Made by a program: the position numbers and the translations under genes
Shown here: positions 46,710 through 56,889 of the stretch, piece by piece
How the letters are laid out: every line of letters begins with the position of its first letter
Numbering within the stretch: the stretch's first letter is position 1
The notes under the pieces: model-generated
What the model saw: only the letters and a program-made list of their open reading frames with translations
The model's database searches: none
Told to the model about the DNA's origin: nothing
From: Membranipora membranacea
Lineage: Eukaryota > Bryozoa > Gymnolaemata > Cheilostomatida > Membraniporidae
Length of the DNA: 64,000 nucleotides
Reading direction: 5' to 3'
NCBI GenBank assembly: GCA_914767715.1
Contig: OU612071.1
Location: 9,967,493 to 10,031,492, forward strand

Positions 46710-49374
46710 ATGCCTGTTAGGTACATAGGGAGAGAAGGTAGTCACAAGGGAAAATTCCTCTTTGACATTTTGTGTAACTTGAGAGGGTTTGGTTGGAGTG
46801 GGAAGGATGGATCATGGTGGTTAGGAAGACACAGCTAGAGACATACTCAGAACCGAGCTATTATATCATAAAGCAGTCCCTACCAGATCTATGGAAAGAG
46901 GTATGTATGGCAGTGTGTAATTTATGATTGTTAAAACTAATAAAAATCATTGGGAATTGATGAAATTGAATAGGAGAGATAGGCTTGGAAGGAAGACAAG
47001 CATTTTATTTATTTAGTTGAATCAGGGAGAATGATTGGATCAAATAACATCAAACATGAATTTGTATACTGAATTAATACAACAAATACCTACTAAGAAT
47101 GATGAAATGATTGAATCAATTCTCTAACTCCTTGATTAAATGTAACATAGTCTTTGTCTCTACTGTAAAGTATGTTTCCTAATCATTGTTGGTATCATTT
47201 TTGAGTTTGTTGCGCCTTGATCTATAACAGAGCCCTGCTGCATAGTCCAGGTTAAAGAAAAACTTCCTTTCTTTCCACTGAGAATTTTTTCAATGTTAGT
47301 CTGAAAAGAACATGAAGCAATTGCCAGCCACTGATATAGCTTTCAAAAATCTAAATATTCTGTTTTCTTCTGTAGGAGGTGAAATCAGGGAAGATCATAG
47401 CTAAGCAGGTGTTCAGAGGAAAGCTTCTCAGTGACAGTAAAGTGGTGGGCTCTTGTTCCAAAGGTAGGCACGTCAGCTTATTTGCACCTCTGACTTGCAT
47501 GAGGCATACCTATTTGGCCCATGTCCATGGGCGAAACACAGGCACTCATATGTACTACTTGATCTGCAGTAGATCCGAGGCAAGTTTTACAGTTTGTGAC
47601 CCGCAGAATTATCGAACTGGTGGACAAATGATAAATAATAAAATTGATCATGCAGTTTGAAGTTATTGGATGAAACTAAGATGAAGTTAGAATATCCAAA
47701 TTTCTGTAATGCTCCTCTGTTTGTGGAACATGAGTCTGTCAATTTGTTGGGATTGAAGTCCAATATGTTATCAGACCCTCTACAGCACATTAAAATGCAG
47801 TGGTCCATGGATGGCAAAAAAGCCATGAGATTTGAATTTTTATTTGTCTGTCAGCTGTTGCGATCTAGTGGCCAATATATCCTGAGTCTGAATATTGTTT
47901 GCATCACTGATTTTGCTAGGAGAGATATTCAACCTGCCTTTAGTTCTCCTAAGCCGGATCAGAAAAAAAGCAATCTTGCAGACTAAATATCACTAACAGG
48001 GTTCCTCACAGGACACCATTATTATTAAACGGTCTAGGTTTATTAGCCATTCAGCCACATTTTCATATTACATATTTCATATTACCCTTAAGGATGAGGA
48101 GTACAAGTATCTGAGTGATGACAGAGTATACTCTGGAGAAGAAGTACCGACTATATGTGATATGCCTCCTCTACTAAGTCTCTTATACTCTGATATGATA
48201 CAAAGAGAAGGACATCAGGTATGTAGTAGTAGTCTAGCTGGTAGTTGTTGTTAGTAATGACTGGTTTACTCACTCACTATTTGGTTTGAATTCAAAGATA
48301 TAGATCAAGGGATCCTGTATACAGAATTGCTCCCCTATACTGACAAGCTGCAGTATCATTTGTCTGAGGCTTTTAAGTTGTGGGAAGTAACCAGATTGCA
48401 GGCAGAGTGGATCAAACTTGATATAGGAAATTTGGCTACGAGGGTGTCCCTGACGTGGCAAAAATATTGATCTGTGCAAAAATCAGGATATGTTCTAGTA
48501 CCAATCTTGACACAGATAAGATATATTGGTATCCTAAGTAGTATGAAAATGTATGGCAGCAATGCGCTGATATTTAATTTTAATCAATTGGGACAGTTTC
48601 CCGTGTTTCCTGATATCAGGAATGTATACCTTGTATATGGTTGTTTGATCATTGGGCCCAACTAATTCCATCACCATTGTGTTCACATTAGGCTATGGCA
48701 GTTACCCTCCCTTCCCCTAAAAATATAGTTCATCTAAATTTGCGCCAATTATGCATGACCTGCCAAAGAAATGGATGTTATGTTTTTCATATGTTTGCCA
48801 TTTGTATGGCATGTCCATGCTCCTGTTGTATGGTGGGGACCTGTGTGCTAGTTCAGACAATTGGAAAGCCCCAAAGAGGTCATCAGGATAAATTAGTTTG
48901 AGATCCTGATAGTATTTTATGTATTGAGACAACTATAATGCAAATCTTTTTTTTAAATTAGTGGTGAAGGGTGAAATACAGAGATAATTACTTGAGCAAA
49001 TATTCAATTATGTACATATGAGACAACTACAATACATATCTTATATGAATGTAATTTAAAGTACAGTGGTAAGATTTTTCACACTGACATCGATACTACA
49101 CTATTATCATCTGTTTCTCTGATCGTTAGAGTCAATTTAAAACGACTACCTAACATGTACCGACCCCTAATTAATAAAATTCAACACGTCGGCACACCAA
49201 ATTCCTTGTGATGATACTCTTACTAAGTGAATAAGAGTTGTACATGCAATGGTATATCACGTGATCAGTGTGAAGATCACTTACTGGAGCAAATATTCTA
49301 ACCTGTCTACCATATTGCAGGTACAACCAGAAGATTCCAAACTACTGCTGAGAATAAAGAGATCACCTTGCTAA
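46710..49374 (+). pseudogene. mitochondrial ribosomal protein mS34-like gene, broken or with sequence errors
   Basis: Candidate exons 46710-46913, 47379-47459, 48093-48218 and 49321-49374. The first reads KFLFDILCNLRGFG and, in another frame, VRKTQLETYSEPSYYIIKQS then LPDLWKE; the second VKSGKIIAKQVFRGKLLSDS; the third DEEYKYLSDD..VPTICDMPPLLSLL; the last VQPEDSKLLLRIKRSP. Spacing of (V)TRK, EPxYW, GKxxG..xFxGK, EEE and PPLL agrees with metazoan MRPS34, a small-subunit mitoribosome protein. Between 46793 and 46813 the frame changes twice within the first exon (an extra T, then a 4-base GATC). The last exon is ambiguous because a second frame (ALETLPEKAR to AAASTQPAEAL, 49390-49560) also looks coding. 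Pseudogene, assembly error or recent damage are all possible. Confidence 0.5.
48286..48960 (+). other. decayed coding-like tract of unknown origin
   Basis: Frames such as YTDKLQYHLSEAFKLWEVTR then LQAEWIKLDIGNLATRV, and later KFAPIMHDLPKKWMLCF, look protein-like but are interrupted by stops. It lies in what would be the mS34 intron and may be a transposase relic. No family assigned. Confidence 0.3.
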
Positions 49375-49560
49375 GCAAACTGCCTTAGATTAAATACTAG
49401 AGACACTTCCTGAAAAGGCGCGTCAACAGTACGCCCCACAACAAGAGTTCTATCTAGCCAAGAACCGGACTAAACGTAATTACGTTATTCAGAAAATCCG
49501 CGAGAGAAGAATCAGCTTTACTAAAGCTGCAGCATCAACTCAGCCTGCTGAAGCTTTGTA

Positions 49561-50846
49561 GTCACTGGTTTATAAGGCTGGTGTTAGCTTTATCAGGTTA
49601 TCTGTCATTCACATCAAACATTTTGCAGAAAAAAAATGCATATGCATCAGAGATTGTTTTTATATTATCTCCAGTCGTTTGACAATACAGACGGCCTTGC
49701 TGTTTCAGAGTTGTTTACCCTTGTGATAACTCTCGTTTTGAAACAACTTGTAAAATTTAGATAAAAGGGCTGCAGTGATAGAGGTGTTGTTGTGTTGGTC
49801 AATGCTGTGGTTTGTTTATTTTCCAATAATATGCTGAAGTTCTGGATGTTTAATAACAATAACACATCATGGACATGTCAAGGCACAGTTCTACTGCAGT
49901 ATTGTTTATGATTTTTTTTAAATTTCTAATCACAACAAATTGAATGTTTTCAACTTTTTGACATAGACAGTTTTCCTCCAAGTCACAAAGTTATATCCTT
50001 GGAGATGGACTTTTTATTCGACGTTCTCTTTATTTGAGCTTATCATCAAGGTTGTCAACACAAGTTTTTGACCTTTCATCTATAAAATACACAGCCAATA
50101 TCAACATGGTGTATATTATCAAATATGAATTTCATGAACTGTTGAAAGAAGAACAACCGAAAGTTCTCATGTCAAAGGTTATTGAATTTTGTCAGAGTTT
50201 TGGCAAATAAAAGAATTTTACTACAAGACTGATTGCGACCCTGTTAACCCTATTGATATGGTATTCTTACAACCAGTCCAAATCAATATAATGAGGGGGA
50301 AGTCTTCCCGTTGGACAACAAACTCTGGTCATGCTATAAGGATTAAACTATTTCTCCATGGTTGGAATGCAATAATACCGTGTCAATCGTAATGATTGAT
50401 TGACAGCAAAATAAGCTACCCGATTATTTTGCAGCTGGACTGTTTTTAAGCTATTGCTGCCTTGATTCATAAAAAAGTTGAAGAGCCACAGGGGCGTATC
50501 GTGTGAGAAATGCAACCCCTAACATCCTGGACTTTTTACCATTAGATGACTATACCTTTCTGAATTGAAGGTGATTTGCTGAATATGAGGGCAACTGTCT
50601 AATCAAACCATTGAATAAGTTTACAAGAAACACGGTGTGATCTAAAATGATGTGGAGGTCAGGATTTACAAAAACATCCCTGGCAGGGGAAGTCTGAAAA
50701 TGGCATATGTTATCGCTATTCAATGTGATGGAAGAGGAACTTGACATATGACACAAATATACAAAGATAAATATTCAAAAATATTGCTTCTTAGATGTTG
50801 TCCAACACAATACACTGAGAGTCTAACGAGGAGACAAGCTTAAAAT
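49561..50846. other. no gene seen
   Basis: AT-rich sequence upstream of the collagen gene. No convincing TATA box was found near 50847. Confidence 0.4.
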
Positions 50847-53800
50847 ATGGCGAGGCGAAAAGATGAAGTTTGGACTTCCTCTATCGCTCCTGTAGATGAG
50901 ACAGAGTTCTCAATTAGCCGATCCAGTGGCTCTAAAACTCAGTAAGTTTTGTAACATTTGATGTTGAGGGGATCAGGTAGATCAAGTTAAATCCAAATGA
51001 CTGCATTCCCGTTGCTCTCCTCCGCTGGTCACGTTGCACCCAGACCATATGGAGCATCTACGAATGCAGGCAAATGGACCAAACTTGGTCTAGCTCAGCG
51101 GTTAGAGCCTCGGACTTGATATCACAGGGTCCTGGGTTCATTCCTCACCGGGGTCAGGTGAGTTTCATTAACCTAATTTGGCTATAGGGAGTCATTCACT
51201 TTAGCTGACAAGGAATTACTGATAACGATAAGCAGCATCCTCAGAATCTTCAACCAGCATGATTTATTTATTTATTTATTGAGGTTTTCTAAAAGTTTAT
51301 AATTAAAGCAAATTAAAAATAACTTGTTGACCTCACACACATTAACATAGAAACAAAAAATTACTTGAATAAAAACATATAAGTGTTGGGATGTTACATA
51401 CATGGGCGTATATTACCACCCACGACTCACGACAAGTCGTGGGTTCAATCAGAATTAAAAAAAAAATTAATTAAAATTTTTTTTTTTGAAAAAAATTATT
51501 TTTTTAATTTTTATTTCTTGAATTTTCATCCTTAAAACATCTTCCTAGAGTAGTTTTTCATGCTCTTTCCATATAAAACACCCATATCTGGGTATAAATT
51601 GGATTTAATGGGTGAAAAACCATAAAAATGTCAAATATTGCGAATAAGTTCGCGAAATTTTCGCGCGCGAGTTGTGTCTGGGGTGAAAAGTAGTGGGTCA
51701 GATTTTTCGGAATATACGCCCATGGTTACATACTATATAGTGAGTAGGATAATGAAAGCATGGTATCATAAATTGTATGAATAAGATGAAAAAAGAAAAG
51801 AAGAAACAGAGAGTGGCAAACAAAAATACAAGTTAATAACATTAGGTAGGATTAAATGATAATGATTCATGAGGCTTGGTTGATTTAGTTACAAATGTAT
51901 GAAAAATATTTAAAAAGTCTGATTTGCCTAGGTTTGATCTAACTGAGGGTGTAATTATTGCACGTTGGGGGTAATGGATGAATAAATAAAAATGGATTGT
52001 CTTTGATGGTGATGGTTCAGTCTTTTTCATAGTCATGAGTCATGACACCCCTTGAGAAACCTTGAATAATATTTCTTGTATCATACTGACAACAGTCCTC
52101 ATCCTTAAAATGATGTTCTTATACCGCCCTGGTCTACATAACCTACGATTGGTGTGGTGAAAATGGGGGCTACATGCCCTTCTTTGCCTAAATGCTTGCG
52201 CCCAAAACAAGAAACACATGTCCCAACCTCTCATTTGTATTTTGATAGATTGCATCCAGTTGAATTAGAGAGAGAAGGTATATCTAGCCTGCCAATTGAC
52301 TGGGAGAAATCAAAATCTCCAGCGGTTATGCGGCTGACTATGGTAGTGATATTACTTTCTGTAGCTCTGGTTACTTGTGTCATATTCATAGTTATTGGAT
52401 TCATCAAGCTCAACCACCTTGAATCACTGCTAAGCGACTCGGCTGATATCAAAGGTATGCAAAGCTATAGCAAAAATCGGGAATAATTCCTATTGCGCAT
52501 CTTTTATGTCTACTCTTGCTTTCTATTTAATTTTATTTAGTAGTTAGGCCTATTACTCCGGTAGAAAGTATTATAAAAGCAGAGTAGCTCCTACAGGTTT
52601 TTCCGCACAATGAAACCTTTGCAAAACACTTTATTGTTCTGGTTTTATCAAGGATCTTCTGGCTTGGCAGCAGCACAGTCATTTGGTGTTCCGGGTCAGA
52701 ATGGAACAGATGGAACACAGGGTATTCCGGGAGAAGATGGTATGAAGGGTGACAAAGGTGACAGGGGCTTTACTGGTTCTGTAGGAGAGAAAGGTCAACT
52801 CGGGCCACAGGGGAGTAAAGGAGGGCAAGGTGAGAGTGGGCTACGCGGTGAAAAGGGCGACAGAGGAACAAGAGGGCTGGTTGGTCCACATGGTCGAGAT
52901 GGATTCGCTGGATCTAATGGAACAAAAGGAGCGAAAGGGAATTCGGGGCTTAAAGGGTCAGAGGGAGAAAAGGGCCAAGCAGGAGACAAAGGTGAAATTG
53001 GTATGAAAGGCGACAATGGGTTACCTGGTGAACCGGGAGGCAATGGGACTGATGGAGCACCTGGAGCAACTGGTGCTGCAGGTTTGAAAGGTGATAAAGG
53101 TCAACTTGGGCCACAGGGGAGCAAAGGAGGGCAGGGTGTGAGTGGGCCACGTGGTGAGAAGGGCGACAGAGGAACAAGCGGGCTGGTTGGTCCACATGGA
53201 CAAGATGGATTCCCTGGACTCAATGGAACCAAAGGAGTGAAAGGGAATTTGGGAGAAAAGGGCCAAGCAGGAGACAAAGGTGAAATCGGTATGCCTGGTG
53301 TGAAAGGCGACAATGGGTCACCTGGTGAACCAGGAGGCAATGGGACTGATGGAGCAGCTGGAGCATCAGGTCAGAGTGGAATTAAAGGATCAACTGGTGC
53401 TGCAGGGTCGAAAGGTGATAGTGGTTTGGTGGGTGCTAAGGGTGGGAAGGGTGAGCCCGGAATGAGAGGTGATAAAGGAGAAGGTGGGAGGTTGGCATCT
53501 GTCGGCGGAGTATACACAAGATGGGGACGGACTACCTGCCCTTCCAGCTCCACGCTGATTTATGCTGGTAAGATCATCAGGCAAACCTTTGCCTTCAAGT
53601 TTGTAATTACTATTCGATATGATAACTTGTGTTTGCTTTGGATCATACCATTAAATGTCAGCACCTGAAACTTGAAATTAATTAATTTTAATTCAACTCT
53701 TTTATCTTGATATTGATTGCTTGAAATCTTCTCAGTGAGGAAATTAATTAAGTAGTTTTATTAGAGTGTGCAAGGACAACAATTTTCCATGCCCTCTATT

Positions 53801-54311
53801 TGTAGGTATCATAGCAGGCGGAGCTTTCAATGCACCCGGAGCTGGAGTTAACTTCCAGTGTCTTCCTCTCAACCCCCAATGGTTGAACTACAACACAAGC
53901 GTACATGATCCTACACTCCATCTCGTCTCGAAAATCAGATCTGTGGAGTTCATCACCGGAAACCTCGGGCTGTTCTCGAACACAGTACATCAGAGAAGAG
54001 CTTTGTGTGCTCAATGTTATACTGAGGGGAGACCTGCAATCACTACAATACCGGGACGTACATCATGTCCCCCTAATTGGAACCGAGAATACTACGGTTA
54101 TTTGATGGCAAGTTATGAGAATTATGCGCACCCCTCCACATATATATGTGTTGACAAAGATCCTGAGTCTAGGTCACACTCAAATAACAACTACGGGGGA
54201 GGGCTTGCCTTAGTGTCAGTTGATTGTGATGGGCCAGGGACTCTAGATGAGTGTAGCACTGGTGAATACATCAACAACAGGCAGATGACATGCACCGTAT
54301 GCACAAGATAG
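50847..54311 (+). CDS. type II transmembrane short-chain collagen, 573 aa, four exons
   Basis: Exons 50847-50941, 52249-52454, 52653-53567 and 53806-54311 join in phases 2, 1 and 1 with GT-AG sites, giving 573 residues. Residues 1-60 are cytoplasmic (MARRKDEVWTSS start, acidic and Ser-rich). Residues 61-84 are a membrane anchor (VVILLSVALVTCVIFIVIGF). From about residue 110 to 380 runs an almost continuous Gly-X-Y triple helix rich in GEKGDRG, GDKGEIG and NGT sites. The rest is a Cys-rich domain (GRTTCPSS, AGIIAGGAFNAPGAGVNFQC, GRTSCPPNW, TYICVDKDPE, MTCTVCTR) characteristic of sponge C4-type short-chain collagens and related lophotrochozoan and cnidarian proteins. The domain order suggests a homotrimeric cell-surface adhesion or matrix-anchoring collagen. 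An AATAAA word lies about 250 bp after the stop. Confidence 0.88.
51087..51157 (+). repeat. tRNA-derived sequence in collagen intron 1
   Basis: A box TAGCTCAGCGGTTAGAGC with a pairing D stem and B box GGGTTCATTCC at the right spacing. The anticodon and acceptor stems do not pair. A SINE head or tRNA pseudogene. Confidence 0.6.
51401..51724. mobile_element. 324-bp MITE in collagen intron 1, 8-bp target duplication
   Basis: CATGGGCGTATATT (51401-51414) is repeated inverted at 51711-51724, and GTTACATA flanks both sides exactly (51393-51400 and 51725-51732). The interior is AT-rich with long A and T runs and a TTCGCGAAATTTTCGCGCGCGA stretch, and no coding frame. The 8-bp duplication and CA start fit the P or hAT superfamilies; the end sequence differs from the P-like family at 29-45 kb. 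Confidence 0.92.
52793..53380 (+). repeat. 306-bp internal duplication in the collagen helix
   Basis: The block starting KGQLGPQGSKGGQG recurs exactly 102 residues (306 bp, 34 triplets) later and runs through DKGEIG to GGNGTDGA. The second copy lacks six residues after GVKGN and has three extra (PGV) in its GEIGMPGVKGD. All changes keep the Gly-X-Y register. Confidence 0.9.
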
Positions 54312-54848
54312 ACTGTGGTCACATGCACCGTATGCTAGCTGTAGACTGTGATCACTGAATTGACTCCTTGCCAATATATCTTGGCAATATGTTTAATGTT
54401 GGATATTGATTCCCCTAATATCTTTCCAGTTTCACCAATTCTACTGTTATAACTTTTATGATAGCCTTGATAGTTTTGTTTTGACGTGTGAATTGTATCA
54501 ATGTTCATGCATTCCTTGGTATTTTATTTTCAACATTACTATAGCATGAACAATATTGAAGCTAAAAATAAACTGACGATCAAATGTACAAAAGGTAAAG
54601 GTTTTGAAAAGTATGAGCCATGGAGAGTGAGAGTAAGTTTGACCCTTATACCTCAAGATTGTATGTATTTGCCGCAAGTAAATTGAAACATTATGTAACT
54701 TCAATTACATTCCATAAAATAGCCAAGCTCTAACAGATCATAAAAGATGAATTCAAATTCAACACACAACAACAACTTGCTACATGCTAACATGCTCCAA
54801 ATACCGGAGCAAATCAATCAACGAAGCATGAAGCATCAGGTTTAAACT

Positions 54849-55049
54849 TTGCATCACTTATTGAGTGAACTGTTATTTTGTGGACTAATGACATTAACAT
54901 CAGGAAGTTACACACATCTATCCCTCAAAGATGTGAAGCAAAGTTTTTACCGAGCCAATGTGGAGTTTTCAGTAACAAAAAGAATAGACAGTTGTTGTGA
55001 AATAGAAAGAGTTGTCCTCTCCCAGAACAAAAGGGCACAACTCCGATAG
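54849..55049 (+). other. open frame, unsupported
   Basis: A 66-codon frame starting with a hydrophobic stretch (MHHLLSELLFCGLM). No splice signal or domain supports it. Confidence 0.15.
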
Positions 55050-55079
55050 TGATTTGACGTATTTACACTTTGTTTCCGG

Positions 55080-55845
55080 CTACCATGACAAACTCTCGCT
55101 TTGATACAGTATTTTCAAGCTTGGTCTTGTGCATTCTACCGCATTATGCCATGAGACTTCAACCGATATTGCTAACCTGATTATCGCCAGCTACACATAT
55201 AAGCTCGGTGACTATGTCTTCCATCGAAACATAGTTAATTGGGTTTATAGTTTCCTGACCGACCGAAAACAGAAGGTAATAACATCAACCGACACATCCA
55301 AAATCATCAGCACGTCAACATGAAGTCCACATGGCTGTGTCCTTAGTCCGTTCCTGTTCTCTCTGTATGTAGCACAGATGCCCTTAGTCCATCAATCAAC
55401 AACTGTAATAAAATATGCTGACGTCACAGTTCTACTAGAATATCATTCTGAAACAACACAAATAAAGTTACAAGAAGAAGCTACCCATCTAGAAAACTGG
55501 TGCTTCTCCAACGACCTTCTTCTCGATGCCAAGAAAACTAAGGAGCTAGTATTCAGCAATGTAAGAGGTAACCCTCCGCCAGCGCTGTCACTAATCGTCA
55601 ACAATACTAACATCAAAGTTGTTGACTCATTCACCTATCTGGGCACAGTTTTATCCAATAAACTAGACTTTACACTTAACACCAAGAAGACCATCAAGAA
55701 AGCTCGTACTAGAACCCACATACTTGCCAAGCTCTACCATCTAGGCATAAACGAGAAAATCATACGAACGTGTTACAAATCTTTGCACCACAAAGTCAAA
55801 ATAAATGTATATACCTTTGATGCCTTCAACGATCACACCTTATAA
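55080..55845 (+). pseudogene. LINE reverse-transcriptase fragment, inactive
   Basis: 55129-55845 carries recognisable reverse-transcriptase blocks: WVYSFLTDRKQKV, then a stop (TGA at 55321-55323), then SPHGCVLSPFLFSLYVAQMP, then YADVTVLL where the catalytic YADD would be, and the thumb-like VVDSFTYLGTVLSNKLDF and ARTRTHILAKLYHLGI. This order is that of Jockey/CR1-type non-LTR retrotransposons. The stop and loss of the second catalytic Asp show it is dead; endonuclease and ORF1 parts are missing. Confidence 0.85.
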
Positions 55846-55849
55846 TTGT

Positions 55850-56820
55850 GATCCAGAATAATTAATATATGTCACTTCAAATCTGAGTATATGTTTGATC
55901 TCTGTATAGTGCCTGGAAGCCCAATCAGGTAATAAAAGCGGATTATCAGAATCACAGGCCTCTTAGCACAATGTCAACTATGCTAATTTAACCCAATTTA
56001 ACCTGTATGTAGGGGAAATCAATCTGTAGTCACTCGGAATTGTAGTTATACTAAAATCTATATTCAAATGCTAAACCAATTGTTTCCCAAGATCAGAGTT
56101 ATCTTACCTGAATCAAAGAGCCGACAACTCCTTAAACACAGGATACTCTGTTTGGATCAGGACCATAAATACAGGAGGTCTACTGTGTGCTTGCATGCAG
56201 TATAAAGATCCCCCTCTGCCTCTTCGAAAAAAGAGTAGCCGGCAACGGCTGGCAAGGGTATAGGGTACTACCCCACACAAGCCACCCGAGCTTAAGGGGG
56301 CCCGTTAAATAGGACGGTCAAATAAGACCTAGTGCATAGAAAAAAAACAAAAAACTATTGTTCCGAAACTTAATCTATTTAACCCCCAAGCAAATATGAT
56401 TACTACTTATTTCTGTCCTGCTTAAACAGTAATTCAAAATGATACTATCTATAATTCAAACTTGATATGAGCACAGCCGCGAATTACCTGCGTTTAACTG
56501 TGGGTCACAATAACTTCCAACTTGGTAGGAGTTGTTTCTCTGCTTTCTTGCGAGTCAGTAATCACAATAATAAAACCTCCTAAAGTGACTCTGAATCCTG
56601 TTTCTGGGTGCTGTTATAGTAACAATTAATCACAGCTTACTCCAGTAGATTATTGAGTGTACTTCATGAAGTCTAAGTAAATTAGACCTAATGCTTGTGC
56701 ACCAGTGTACTGTCAATTTACAAAAGGAAATTAACAACAGCTGTTAATTGATAAGAGTTATGCTTTATTTACTTCAACAACTTATAATAAATATATATGT
56801 TACTTACTCATTATAGAAAA
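55850..56820. other. no gene seen; possible LINE 3' remnant
   Basis: Non-coding by inspection. A short GC-richer patch lies at 56220-56330. Confidence 0.35.
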
Positions 56821-56827
56821 TTGTTAA

Positions 56828-56886
56828 GGCTCCAATGTGGATCGAACCTGGGTTCTTGCGGCAGCCACCCAGAGATCCACTATACT
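56828..56886 (-). repeat. tRNA-like fragment
   Basis: The minus strand has a good B box (CAGGTTCGATCCACATTGG) preceded by GGTGGCTGCCGC. The A-box half is poorly preserved. Confidence 0.4.
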
Positions 56887-56889
56887 TTC

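Noticed and set aside
52795-53584. Several 60-80 codon minus-strand Pro/Ser-rich ORFs
   Set aside because: Antisense shadows of the collagen Gly-X-Y exon.
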